This document shows, piece after piece, positions 18,453 through 26,881 of a DNA stretch of 64,000 bases. This DNA comes from Gemmata sp. (GTDB lineage: Bacteria > Planctomycetota > Planctomycetia > Gemmatales > Gemmataceae). The notes under the pieces were generated by a model. It had not been told where the DNA came from, did not search any database, and saw only the letters and a program-made list of their open reading frames with translations. The position numbers and the translations under genes are program-made. The stretch spans positions 117,145 to 181,144 of the forward strand of contig JANWYJ010000021.1 in NCBI GenBank assembly GCA_025055115.1, given 5' to 3'. The stretch's first letter is position 1, and each line of letters starts with the position of its first letter.

Positions 18453-19874
18453 TCATTTCGCCAACGTGCCGTTGGCACGCAGGCGCAGCAAGTAATCGTG
18501 CCATTGCCTCTCCGCGGTGGCCAGGTCGGTTTGGAGCAGATCGGCGAATGCTTCGCGGGGGTTGGCGCCACTATTGAGGGTCATCAAATACTTGTGGAAG
18601 GCTTCGGTTCCTATCAGGCGGCGATCGAATAGCAGATAGTACGCCAAGGCCCACGATGACAAGTAAGCGCGGTCTGAGGCGGCTTTCTGGTCGGTATGGG
18701 AGGCGAGGAAGGCTTCCTTGCCGGTTGTGAGTAAATCCTTCAGCGGCAATAACTTCTGGCCATTAGTGCCCTTGAGCCAACTCTTCACACGGTCCAAGCG
18801 GTCCGGGTCCGGATGATCGACGCGCAATTCCCCCGCTTCGACGACGGCGGTTTCAAAAATCTGCGCCAAGCCTTCGTTGAGCCAACGGGGGAGTTCTCCT
18901 GTGCCTTGGCCGGCTTGGACTTCGGCGGGCGCGCGTGCCGGGTACACAAACGCGGCGACATAGGCGTGAAAGGCCTCATGATACAGCAACGCGAACAGCC
19001 GCCGGGTGGCTTGGTCGAACTGCCGCCCATTGGCCACATCCGCCTGATAGACGCGCTTGCGTTCCGCAGCAATAGAGCGGCGGTGGCGGACCAGTTCTTC
19101 GCCTTTGTAGAGTCGTTTGATGTGCTCTTCGTAGCGGTCCAGATCAGCGAGTTGCTGCGCGTTGTGGAGGCGGGCCGATTGCAGGTCGCTGCCGAGTTTT
19201 TCGAGGTCGCTACCGCAGTAGATGCGATTGCGTACTGGGTCGTAGACGGCCGGGTTGAGCAATTCAGCGCCGCCGATTGAACGCAGAAGGGTTTGGTATT
19301 CGTGGGGTTGAGTGGCCAGGAGAAAGACAGTCGGTGAGGCGTTTTTGACCGTGGGGGGCAGGAAACGGGAAAAAGCGGTGTAAATCTGTTCCAACCGTAC
19401 CGCGGATCGCCGCGTCAGTTCTTCGGAGCCGGTGCAAAGGAGAATGAAGTAATCCGACTCATACTGTCGGGCGCCGCCGATCTGTCCGGGCCAATCGGCA
19501 GCCACTAGCTCCAGCGATTCCATCCGTTTGCGTTCACCTTCACCGCTGGGATCGAGTTCGTCCAATTTTTCTTTCAGAACGGCGCGTTCGTCGGGGGGAA
19601 GTCGTTTGATTTCAGCGATCTCATTTTTGCTGAAAAAGCTGGTCAGGGTGACGGTGGGGCGGCCTGGACGGCGGTAAACCGATTGAAATTCCACCACATC
19701 GGGCAGTTCGTTCAACATCAGCCCTTTGAACCTGGCTCCGTTTTTGAGAATCAGTTCCTCCAGGGGCCAATGAGATAATCCCGCCGGCGGCTCCGGTTGC
19801 GCTGGCAGTGGAAGAGACGCCAGAAGGATGAGCCAGCCTCCGGCGATGGTCGTTGTCAGTGCTGTCCGCATCAT
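18453..19874 (-). CDS. Secreted DUF1570-type metallopeptidase-like protein
   Basis: 473 residues. The signal peptide spans about 1-26 (TIAGGWLILLASLPLPAQ). Around residue 300 LLYHEAFHAYV contains an HExxH zinc motif, followed about 35 residues later by WLNEGLAQIFE, whose Glu fits the third ligand of a gluzincin-type peptidase. This combination is the DUF1570 signature, abundant in planctomycetes. The N-terminal third (KNGARFKGLMLNELPDVVEFQ) is an extra domain. It is likely periplasmic or cell-surface. Substrate unknown. ubiX is divergent, 198 bp away. Confidence 0.85.
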   Translation of the reverse strand: MMRTALTTTIAGGWLILLASLPLPAQPEPPAGLSHWPLEELILKNGARFKGLMLNELPDVVEFQSVYRRPGRPTVTLTSFFSKNEIAEIKRLPPDERAVLKEKLDELDPSGEGERKRMESLELVAADWPGQIGGARQYESDYFILLCTGSEELTRRSAVRLEQIYTAFSRFLPPTVKNASPTVFLLATQPHEYQTLLRSIGGAELLNPAVYDPVRNRIYCGSDLEKLGSDLQSARLHNAQQLADLDRYEEHIKRLYKGEELVRHRRSIAAERKRVYQADVANGRQFDQATRRLFALLYHEAFHAYVAAFVYPARAPAEVQAGQGTGELPRWLNEGLAQIFETAVVEAGELRVDHPDPDRLDRVKSWLKGTNGQKLLPLKDLLTTGKEAFLASHTDQKAASDRAYLSSWALAYYLLFDRRLIGTEAFHKYLMTLNSGANPREAFADLLQTDLATAERQWHDYLLRLRANGTLAK

Positions 19875-20072
19875 GGCGTTTCACCGGTGCTTCGTTGTAC
19901 TCTCCTCCATTGTGCGGTCAGAACTGTAGGATGGGAAGAGACGTTGCGGCTTTCGCGGGTTGTGGGAAGGTCGGTCGAATGATGTTGCAAGATGAGGCAG
20001 CGCGGGGCCGCTTGTGACCAAGGGCTGCTGCACTCTCAAAACCACAAACCGCAAGGCGGGACGAGGGCGTGG

Positions 20073-20699
20073 ATGGCGACAAGTGACCTGGTGGTGGCGT
20101 TCACAGGAGCGAGCGGGTCGCCCTATGGGCTGCGCTTGGTGGAAGTCCTTCTGCGCGCCGGGCGCACGGTGCATTTGACGATCAGCCCCGCGGCGGTCCA
20201 AGTTTTGGAATCCGAGTTGGATTGCCGCATTCTTTTGGCCGCCGAGGAATTTTCACCCCAGGCGCTATTGGGTGCGCGAGCTCGGGGATTGGACCTGGGC
20301 CGATTGCATTATCACTACTATCGCGACTTTCGCGCCGGCATCGCCAGTGGGTCATTTCTCACGGGGGGCATGGTCATCTGCCCCTGTAGCGGTGGGACGT
20401 TGGCTGCTATCGCCCACGGCCATTCGGAAAATCTCATCCACCGGGCCGCCGATGTTCATCTCAAAGAGCGGCGCAAGCTGATTCTTGTGCCACGGGAAAC
20501 TCCCTTGGGATTAGCGGCTTTGCGGAACATGGTGGCGGTGACGGAAGCCGGAGCGGTCGTGTTGCCGGCGATGCCGGCGTTCTACACCCGGCCGCAGCAT
20601 GTGGACGATATGGTCGATTTCATTGTGGCACGGATTTGCGATCAACTGGGGGTCGAACACCAGTTATCGCGGCGTTGGGGGGAAGCATCGTTGGACTAA
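20073..20699 (+). CDS. ubiX: UbiX-family flavin prenyltransferase
   Basis: 208 residues. VVAFTGASGSPYGLRLVEVL is the FMN-binding N-terminus. CPCSGGTLAAIAHGHSENLI and LVPRETPLGLAALRNM are the other UbiX/Pad1 signatures. The enzyme prenylates reduced FMN to make the cofactor used by UbiD decarboxylases, as in quinone or aromatic acid metabolism. Length is normal. ATG 20073 was chosen because GAGGG lies 6-7 nt upstream and the flavin-binding motif begins immediately; the open frame extends 27 codons further without homology. No UbiD partner is in the window. Confidence 0.92.
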   Translation: MATSDLVVAFTGASGSPYGLRLVEVLLRAGRTVHLTISPAAVQVLESELDCRILLAAEEFSPQALLGARARGLDLGRLHYHYYRDFRAGIASGSFLTGGMVICPCSGGTLAAIAHGHSENLIHRAADVHLKERRKLILVPRETPLGLAALRNMVAVTEAGAVVLPAMPAFYTRPQHVDDMVDFIVARICDQLGVEHQLSRRWGEASLD

Positions 20700-20735
20700 T
20701 CATTACCAGTCCTTCGCGAACGGCCCTGTTTTTCG

Positions 20736-20764
20736 AGCCGGGGTCCTCCGCGAGCGGCTTTTTT
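20736..20764 (+). terminator. Weak terminator-like hairpin after ubiX
   Basis: AGCCG and CGGCT (5-bp stem, 14-nt loop) are followed directly by a run of T, 36 bp after the ubiX stop. The stem is short, so the call is tentative. Confidence 0.35.
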
Positions 20765-20828
20765 GTTCTATGCTTTTTGCGCCTGTGATTGTCTGCGACT
20801 CGCCCAAGCACTCCGGATTCGTACCCTC

Positions 20829-22241
20829 ATGGCAGCCATCGCCCCGGCATCGGCCGCCGATTTATTAGAATTGATTCGCCGCAGCGGCATTCTGACAGCC
20901 GACCGGGTCCAAGCCCTACCGGCCGTGGGCAACTTGCCGGTGGAAGCCCACCAAGCCGCCCAACGACTGGTGGAAGGGGGCTATATCACGCGTTTCCAGG
21001 CGTCGCAGTTGCTGTTGGGCCGGTACAAAGGCTTCCGCATTGGGCAGTATGTGATCCAGGAACTACTCGGTCGCGGTGGGATGGGGGCCGTATATCGGGC
21101 GAAACATCTCGAGCTGAATCGGCCTGTGGCGATTAAAGTCCTGGCCCCATCACGGGGGGAAGACCCCAAGTTGGCCACGGAACGCTTCCTCCGCGAAGCC
21201 CGAGCGGCAGCAGCTTTGGACCACCCCAATATCGTTCGCATCTTCGATGTCGCACGGCACCACCAAACACCGTATTTGGTGATGGAATATGTGGACGGCG
21301 AGACGCTTCAGCAGGTTCTCGATCGCGATGGAGCCATGACGATTGAGGATGCCGCCGAGTGTATCGCCCAAGCGGCTGCCGGGCTGCAACACGCTCACGA
21401 GATGGGTTTCGTCCACCGTGACATCAAACCGGCGAATTTGATTCGTGACCGCAATGGCCTGGTGAAAATTCTGGATATGGGGCTAGCCCGCACAGCCAAC
21501 GCCCAAGACCGCCTGACCGAACATTTTGATGAAGGGGCCGTTGTCGGTACGGCCGATTACATCGCCCCCGAACAGGCGATCAACTGCCCCGATATTGACC
21601 ATCGCGCGGACATTTACAGTCTGGGGGCCACCCTCTTTACGCTCATCAGTGGCCGGCCGCCCTTCGAAGGCAACACCACGCAAAAGCTGATGCAGCACCA
21701 AATGAAAGCCCCGCCGCTGCTGCATACGCTGGTGCCGTCGGTCCCGGTGCCGTTGAGTAAGATCGTGGCGCGGATGCTGGAGAAGAAACCCAGTCAGCGA
21801 TTTCGCGATGCTGGGGAGGTGATCGCGGCGTTGGCACCGTGGGCGGGGGGCAGTGCACGGGTTCTGGCGGGTATTGCCCGCACGAGTTTGTCCCAAAGTC
21901 CGGACATTCACGCTTCGTTGGCCGAGTTGTCGTTCCCCGGCTCTTCCAATTCCGCGGTGCGTCTGCCGCCAAGTGGCGATGGCGGCTCGTCCTGCGATGT
22001 GATTGCGGTCAATATTTCGGAAGCGTTGCAGTCCACCCACGTCAGTTCCAGCGCCGAAACGACCCGGACGCCAGCTGCGACCGCTCCAACGACCGTTGCT
22101 GAGCCGATGATCCGGCCCCCGATGGGGCCATCCCGCCGCCTTCTTCGTGTCGATTCCTCGGCGTTGTGGCTGGTCAGTGTGGGGTTGGGTGTAGGGTTTC
22201 TTCTCGGGTTGCTGGGGGGGTGGTGGTTCTTTGGCCGCTAA
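20829..22241 (+). CDS. Membrane-anchored Ser/Thr protein kinase
   Basis: 470 residues. The first 60 residues are a helical extension (LLELIRRSGILTADRVQ; GGYITRFQASQLLLGRYKGF) typical of planctomycete Hanks kinases. Catalytic motifs are canonical: LGRGGMGAVYRA, AIKVL, HRDIKPANL, ILDMGLA (DFG reads DMG) and GTADYIAPEQ. About 110 Ser/Thr/Pro-rich linker residues follow, then a C-terminal transmembrane helix, so the kinase is tail-anchored with almost nothing outside. ATG 20829 is assigned; an upstream alternative at 20763 lacks homology. It is followed by 200 bp that hold a duplicated promoter-like sequence before rpmG. Confidence 0.92.
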   Translation: MAAIAPASAADLLELIRRSGILTADRVQALPAVGNLPVEAHQAAQRLVEGGYITRFQASQLLLGRYKGFRIGQYVIQELLGRGGMGAVYRAKHLELNRPVAIKVLAPSRGEDPKLATERFLREARAAAALDHPNIVRIFDVARHHQTPYLVMEYVDGETLQQVLDRDGAMTIEDAAECIAQAAAGLQHAHEMGFVHRDIKPANLIRDRNGLVKILDMGLARTANAQDRLTEHFDEGAVVGTADYIAPEQAINCPDIDHRADIYSLGATLFTLISGRPPFEGNTTQKLMQHQMKAPPLLHTLVPSVPVPLSKIVARMLEKKPSQRFRDAGEVIAALAPWAGGSARVLAGIARTSLSQSPDIHASLAELSFPGSSNSAVRLPPSGDGGSSCDVIAVNISEALQSTHVSSSAETTRTPAATAPTTVAEPMIRPPMGPSRRLLRVDSSALWLVSVGLGVGFLLGLLGGWWFFGR

Positions 22242-22257
22242 TCGCCTCGGCCATGCC

Positions 22258-22373
22258 CTGTTGGCTCTCTCCCCACGTCGCTTCTATTCTGCTAGCGTCC
22301 TTAATGACGACATTAAAAAGTTGGCCAGTTCGACACTGTTGGCTCTCTCCCCCTGTCGCTTCTATTCTGCTAG
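22258..22373 (+). repeat. Duplicated 38-bp promoter-like element upstream of rpmG
   Basis: Two copies, 22258-22295 and 22336-22373, differ at one or two positions and repeat with a 78-bp period. Each contains TTGGCT, an 18-bp spacer and TATTCT, resembling a sigma-70 promoter. They lie 68-183 bp upstream of rpmG and point toward it. The promoter reading is inference; the duplication is directly visible. Confidence 0.75.
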
Positions 22374-22440
22374 AATATCTGTTGTGTTAGGATAATATTT
22401 TCTGGGTTACTTCGGTCGCATTTTCTCTGAGGGATGGTTT

Positions 22441-22611
22441 ATGGCTAAGGCCAAAGAAGCTCGCCTCATTATCAAGCTCAAAAGCGAAGCGAGCGATCAC
22501 TGTTATTTCACTGAGAAAAACAAAAACAACACCAAGGAACGGATCACGTTACGCAAGTACGACCCGATTGTGCGTAAACATGTGCTGTATAAGGAAGCCA
22601 GTAAGGTGTAA
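22441..22611 (+). CDS. rpmG: 50S ribosomal protein bL33
   Basis: 56 residues: MAKAKEARLIIKLKSEA, then YFTEKNKNN, LRKYDPIVRKHVLYKEA and a terminal SKV. This is a full-length bL33, part of the large ribosomal subunit. Only one cysteine is present, so it is the zinc-free (C-minus) form without CxxC pairs. GAGGG lies about 8 nt before the ATG. A duplicated promoter-like element lies upstream and a strong terminator 51 bp downstream, so it seems to be transcribed alone. Confidence 0.95.
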   Translation: MAKAKEARLIIKLKSEASDHCYFTEKNKNNTKERITLRKYDPIVRKHVLYKEASKV

Positions 22612-22661
22612 CCTGTCGGCTCACCAGTTGGGACCTGTGCGGAAAAATTGGCCCATGCGGG

Positions 22662-22696
22662 AAACCCAGACGGAAAGTCTGGGTTTTGCCGTTTTG
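22662..22696 (+). terminator. Intrinsic terminator of rpmG
   Basis: Perfect 10-bp stem AAACCCAGAC / GTCTGGGTTT with loop GGAAA, followed by a T-rich stretch (TGCCGTTTTG). It lies 51 bp after the rpmG stop and about 100 bp before aroDE. Confidence 0.8.
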
Positions 22697-22797
22697 TCTG
22701 GCTTGACACATCCCCTGACACTGGGTTGGCTGTAATGTGAAGGTGGAGGCAGCGGCGAAGTTCGATTGGTCGCGTTTTTGCCCCCAAGGGGGTTCCC

Positions 22798-24369
22798 ATG
22801 TCGGATCGGGTTTTGGTGGTCATTGGTCGCACTCGTCACAAGATGGTGGTGGCGGAGTTGCAAGAAGCGGTCAAACGGGGCGCGAAGTTCATCGAACTGC
22901 GGCTCGATTTTTTGGCCAAAGCGGTGGATTTTAAGCGTTTGGCTCCTCTGAAGCAGTGCCCGTGGGTGGCGACTCTCCGTCGCCCCGCGGACGGCGGCCG
23001 TTATTCGGGCAGTGAACAGGAACGGCAGGTCATCCTGCGGCAAGCGATCGTCTCAGGGGTTTTTGAGTGGGTGGATTTGGAAACCGACATTGCCGATGCC
23101 ATCCGCCGTTTTGGCCCCGTCAAGCGGATCATCAGCTACCACAATACGAGCGAAACGCCGGCGAATTTGGAAGAAATTTACGCCCGAATGCTCCAACAAG
23201 ACGGCGACGTGTACAAAATCGCCGTCATGGCCCAATCGCCCGACGACGTGGCTCGGGTGGTTCAACTGCAACGCACAGCCCCGAAGCCGACCGTGGCGTT
23301 TTGCCTGGGCGATATTGGGTTGCCATCGCGGTATTTGTCCTTAAAGTTCGGCGCACCCTGGATTTACGCCGCGTTCAACAAGGAGCGAGGCATCGCACCG
23401 GGGCTGCCCAGCTACGAGGAGTTTCGCACAACCTATCCGGTGTACCGGATGCGTCCCGAAACGAAGATTTACGGCGTGGTCGGCGATCCGATCGGGCACA
23501 GTTTTAGCCCGTTGCTGCACAATCACATGTATCAGCGCTTGGGCGTGGATGCGTTCTATCTGCCGTTTCGGATTCCGCGCGGGCAATTGGCCGCCGGCTT
23601 GAGAGCCTATGAGAGAATTCCCGTGCATGGTTACAGTGTGACCATCCCGCACAAAGAATCTGCCGCCAACATCGCCCGTGAAGCGGAACCCACCGTGCAA
23701 GTCACCGGTTCGGCCAATACCCTGCTTCGCCGCGACGATGGCCACTTCATCGCTGCTAATACCGACTATTCCGCGGCTTTGGACTCGCTCAAAGCCCATT
23801 TGGCGGAACAAGCGAAAGATGGCCCGGTGCCCCAGTTGAGCCAGTTATCATTTCTGATTCTGGGCGCCGGTGGTGTGGCCCGCTCGATCGCCTTTGCTTT
23901 GCACCGCGAAGGGGCGCAAGTGACGATTACCGGTCGCACCTTGGAGCGGGCGCAACAATTGGCCGAAGCGGTCAAGTGCCGCGTCGTCGATTGGCACGCT
24001 CGCCACAATGTGTCCTTCGACATTCTCATCAATTGCACCCCGGTTGGTATGCATCCGAACGTGGATGAAGCCCCGTGCCACTTCAGCATTCTCAAACCCG
24101 GCACCACGGTTTTCGACACGATCTACAATCCGGAAACCACGTTATTGATCCGCGAAGCCCGTATCCGCGGTTGCGAGACCATCACCGGCGTGGATATGTT
24201 TATCCGGCAAGCCGCCCGGCAGATCGAATTGTTCACCGGTCTGACGCCCGATCTGGAACAGATGCGCGTTTTGATGCGCAAGGCCCTCTCTCCCCTCACG
24301 CGGGCCTTCGACGACACCGAAGCCCCTCAGCAATCTCCATCCACCTCGGCTTCCGCCGAAGACGACTGA
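22798..24369 (+). CDS. aroDE: Bifunctional 3-dehydroquinate dehydratase (type I) / shikimate dehydrogenase
   Basis: 523 residues doing steps 3 and 4 of the shikimate pathway. Residues 1-215 are type I dehydroquinase: ELRLDFLAKA, the catalytic His in IISYHNTSETP and the Schiff-base Lys in VYKIAVMAQ. Residues 228-500 are shikimate dehydrogenase: VGDPIGHSFSPLLHN, catalytic Lys in VTIPHKESAAN, Asp in AANTDYSAAL and the NADP motif ILGAGGVARSIAFAL. The same fusion occurs in plants, chlamydiae and other planctomycetes. AAGGGGG precedes the ATG. aroK follows after 29 bp, then a prepilin peptidase and hisH, forming one plus-strand run. Confidence 0.95.
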   Translation: MSDRVLVVIGRTRHKMVVAELQEAVKRGAKFIELRLDFLAKAVDFKRLAPLKQCPWVATLRRPADGGRYSGSEQERQVILRQAIVSGVFEWVDLETDIADAIRRFGPVKRIISYHNTSETPANLEEIYARMLQQDGDVYKIAVMAQSPDDVARVVQLQRTAPKPTVAFCLGDIGLPSRYLSLKFGAPWIYAAFNKERGIAPGLPSYEEFRTTYPVYRMRPETKIYGVVGDPIGHSFSPLLHNHMYQRLGVDAFYLPFRIPRGQLAAGLRAYERIPVHGYSVTIPHKESAANIAREAEPTVQVTGSANTLLRRDDGHFIAANTDYSAALDSLKAHLAEQAKDGPVPQLSQLSFLILGAGGVARSIAFALHREGAQVTITGRTLERAQQLAEAVKCRVVDWHARHNVSFDILINCTPVGMHPNVDEAPCHFSILKPGTTVFDTIYNPETTLLIREARIRGCETITGVDMFIRQAARQIELFTGLTPDLEQMRVLMRKALSPLTRAFDDTEAPQQSPSTSASAEDD

Positions 24370-24398
24370 ACCGCAAGAACGTCTTAAGGATTGCTCTG

Positions 24399-24974
24399 AT
24401 GCCGCCGCCAGCGATCATTCTCATCGGCGCCCGTTGTACGGGGAAAACCACCGTGGCTCGGTGGTTGGCCGATCAATTGGGTTATCCGTACGTCGATGTT
24501 GATGAATGGGTTGAAACCCAGGCCGGCAAAACGGTGGCGGAAATCTTCGCCACCGAAGGGGAAACTGGCTTTCGCAACCGAGAAAGCGCGGCTCTTCAGC
24601 AGATTTGCTCGGCGGGGCCACGCGTGATCGCCACTGGTGGTGGTGTGGTGCTACGTGAAGCCAATCGCCGCTTGATTCGTTCGACCGGTTTGGTGGTGTG
24701 GCTGACCGCGACTCCTGAGCGATTGTGGGAACGGCTGCAGCGCGATCCGGCCACAGCAAGCCGCCGCCCTAACCTGACGGCGACCGGGGGGCTGGAGGAA
24801 ATTCGGGCTCTACTGACCCATCGCGAACCGCTGTATCGAGAAATCGCCGATTTGGTAATCTCGACCGAAACACTGTCGCCGGAAGCGGTTGCGGATGCTA
24901 TTCTCTCCGCATGGACTGGTGGCAATATCTCCCGATGGTCGTCTGGTGCCTGTTTGTCTTCATCACCGGGCTGA
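24399..24974 (+). CDS. aroK: Shikimate kinase
   Basis: 191 residues. Phosphorylates shikimate at the 3-hydroxyl. The Walker A motif is IGARCTGKTTVARWL. The DVDEWVE acidic pair, TGFRNRESAAL and ATGGGVVLREANR give the shikimate-binding and Walker B-like residues. Start at ATG 24399, 29 bp after aroDE. The C-terminal ~15 residues (SRWSSGACLSSSPG) lie within a 64-bp overlap with the prepilin peptidase gene in another frame and are not conserved, so the tail was probably set by that overlap. Confidence 0.92.
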   Translation: MPPPAIILIGARCTGKTTVARWLADQLGYPYVDVDEWVETQAGKTVAEIFATEGETGFRNRESAALQQICSAGPRVIATGGGVVLREANRRLIRSTGLVVWLTATPERLWERLQRDPATASRRPNLTATGGLEEIRALLTHREPLYREIADLVISTETLSPEAVADAILSAWTGGNISRWSSGACLSSSPG

Positions 24975-26068
24975 TGATCGGCTCGTTCATCAACGTTCTC
25001 GTCGCCCGGCTGCCGTACGAGAAAAGCATCGTGTGGCCGTCGTCGCGGTGCTTCTCGTGTTATCGACCCATCCGGCGGCTCGATAATCTCCCCCTCATCG
25101 GCTACCTACGGCTGCGTGGGCGTTGCCGCTGGTGCGGTGCCCCCTTCTCCCAACGTTACTTGTGGGTGGAATTGGGTACTGGATTAGCATTCTTGACTTT
25201 GTTTATCGGCGAAGTGATCTTCAATTGGTTTCATCTCCCCACCGTTGCCTGGCGCTTGGTCGGTTTGGACCCCGGTCTTCCGTCGGTGGCAGCGATAGCG
25301 GTTTTCAGCTACCATGCGTTTCTGGTCAGTGGCCTGATCGCCGCGGCGGTGATTGATGCGGAGCATCGCATCATTCCCCCGCAGATCACTTACACCGGCT
25401 TGGTCGTGGGCGTTGTGGGGGGAGCGTTGATGCCGTGGCCGTGGCCTCATTCCGCGGAGGCGGTGCAGCAGATTCCAGCGGCCACGCCGTGGTTTTTGGA
25501 AGAATGTTCCGGCAAAATCCCCATGGGGGTACAACCCTGGCCGTTCTGGGGGCCGACTTTTGCAGCCATTCCCCCCGGTAGCTGGAAAATGGGGCTTCTC
25601 AACGCCGTTCTGGGAGCGTTGGCGGGTTCGCTCGTGGTTCGCGCGGTCAAGTGGCTGTTTGAAACCGGCTTCGGCCGGGAAGCCCTCGGTTTGGGCGATG
25701 CCGATTTGCTGATGATGGCTGGAGCTTTCCTCGGTTGGCAAATTGCCGTCTTGTCGCTGTTTGTCGGCTCTTTTGCGGCGTTGGTGTTGAAAGTGGGGGA
25801 GTGGATGGTTGGGCGTGGTCGGTCGTCGGTGCCGCGTGGTCCGGCCGTGGGGGGGCCGATGGCGCCGCGGGAACTGCCCTTCGGACCCGGATTGGCTCTG
25901 GGGGTGGTTATCACGTGGATCGGATGGCCGTGGTTGGGGCCGCGTCTGCAGTTTCCGTTCTTCGACGCGCAAATGATGGGGATTCTCGTAGCGATGATGG
26001 CCGTGGGATTGCTGGCCGCAGCGCTACTGTTGCGTCGGTCACCCACGCCGGAAACGGTGGCGAAGTGA
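24911..26068 (+). CDS. Prepilin peptidase (A24 family), type IV leader peptidase/methylase
   Basis: 385 residues, an inner-membrane enzyme that cleaves and N-methylates type IV prepilin-like or pseudopilin precursors. The N-terminal methylase domain has the zinc tetrad CFSC and CRWC around RPIRRLDNLPLIGYL. The two catalytic Asp of the A24 family are in AAVIDAEHRIIP and LGLGDADLLMMAGAFLGW. About eight membrane helices are seen. A loop of about 70 residues between helices (PWPHSAEAVQ to PPGSWKMG) is longer than usual. The start overlaps aroK by 64 bp. No pilin genes are adjacent. Confidence 0.92.
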   Translation: MDWWQYLPMVVWCLFVFITGLMIGSFINVLVARLPYEKSIVWPSSRCFSCYRPIRRLDNLPLIGYLRLRGRCRWCGAPFSQRYLWVELGTGLAFLTLFIGEVIFNWFHLPTVAWRLVGLDPGLPSVAAIAVFSYHAFLVSGLIAAAVIDAEHRIIPPQITYTGLVVGVVGGALMPWPWPHSAEAVQQIPAATPWFLEECSGKIPMGVQPWPFWGPTFAAIPPGSWKMGLLNAVLGALAGSLVVRAVKWLFETGFGREALGLGDADLLMMAGAFLGWQIAVLSLFVGSFAALVLKVGEWMVGRGRSSVPRGPAVGGPMAPRELPFGPGLALGVVITWIGWPWLGPRLQFPFFDAQMMGILVAMMAVGLLAAALLLRRSPTPETVAK

Positions 26069-26117
26069 TGGCTTTGGTCGTCGCCTATCGGTGACTGATC
26101 GGCTGGAGAAAGGGGAC

Positions 26118-26741
26118 GTGACGATTGTGGTCGAAACGGTGATTGTTGATTATGGCATGGGCAATCTGCGCAGCGTCCAGAAAGCCTTGGAATCTGTGGG
26201 TCATGCTGCCATCATCAGTGGTGATCCGCGGCGGGTGGCGGCTGCGGGCAAAGTCGTACTACCCGGCGTCGGCGCGTTCCGCGATGCGATCGCCCGGCTG
26301 CGTGAAAGTGGTTTAGCCGATGCTGTGCGGCAGCACATCGACCGCCAACGGCCATTTCTGGGCATTTGCTTGGGAATGCAACTGTTGTTCAGCCGCGACC
26401 ATGAGGACGGACTTCACGAGGGTCTGGGCATCTTTCAAGGCGATGTTATCCGCTTCCGCCCCACCCCGGGATTGAAGATTCCTCACATGGGCTGGAACAC
26501 TCTGCGGTTCCGCCAACCCCACTGCCCGCTCTTTGCCGGGCTGCCTCCCGAACCGGCTGTGTATTTCGTTCACTCGTACTTTCCCGTTCCCGAATCGCCT
26601 GACATCGTGGCTGCCGAAGCCGATTACCCCACCGCCTTCTGCGCCGCCGTATGGAAAGACCACATCTTTGCGACCCAATTCCACCCCGAGAAAAGCCAAC
26701 ACATCGGCCTGCGGATGCTGCGGAACTTCGCCCATCTCTAG
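26118..26741 (+). CDS. hisH: Imidazole glycerol phosphate synthase, glutaminase subunit HisH
   Basis: 207 residues. Supplies ammonia to HisF for histidine biosynthesis. The glutamine amidotransferase triad is present: Cys in PFLGICLGMQLLF, and His and Glu in ATQFHPEKS. VDYGMGNLRSV and LPGVGAFRDA are the other HisH signatures. GTG 26118 was chosen because GGAG lies 9 nt upstream; a GTG at 26127 and one at 26091 are alternatives. No hisF or hisA is in the window, so the his genes are scattered. It ends in front of an 11-bp inverted repeat shared with the convergent gene. Confidence 0.93.
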   Translation: MTIVVETVIVDYGMGNLRSVQKALESVGHAAIISGDPRRVAAAGKVVLPGVGAFRDAIARLRESGLADAVRQHIDRQRPFLGICLGMQLLFSRDHEDGLHEGLGIFQGDVIRFRPTPGLKIPHMGWNTLRFRQPHCPLFAGLPPEPAVYFVHSYFPVPESPDIVAAEADYPTAFCAAVWKDHIFATQFHPEKSQHIGLRMLRNFAHL

Positions 26742-26793
26742 GCCAACGAATGGTCCATAAGTTCAACACTATCAACGATTTACGTAGCCGCAC

Positions 26794-26835
26794 GGCCTGT
26801 CGTTGGCATGCCCCGCCAGCCAGGAACGACAGGCC
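26794..26835. terminator. Bidirectional terminator-like inverted repeat between hisH and the Pro-rich gene
   Basis: Perfect 11-bp arms GGCCTGTCGTT (26794-26804) and AACGACAGGCC (26825-26835) with a 20-nt loop that itself can pair (TGGC/GCCA). It lies between two convergent genes, as expected for a shared terminator. No T-run follows on either side. Confidence 0.5.
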
Positions 26836-26881
26836 ACCGACGATGGTCGCGCTCAAGCCAGCATTCGCGCGTGCGTTGGGT

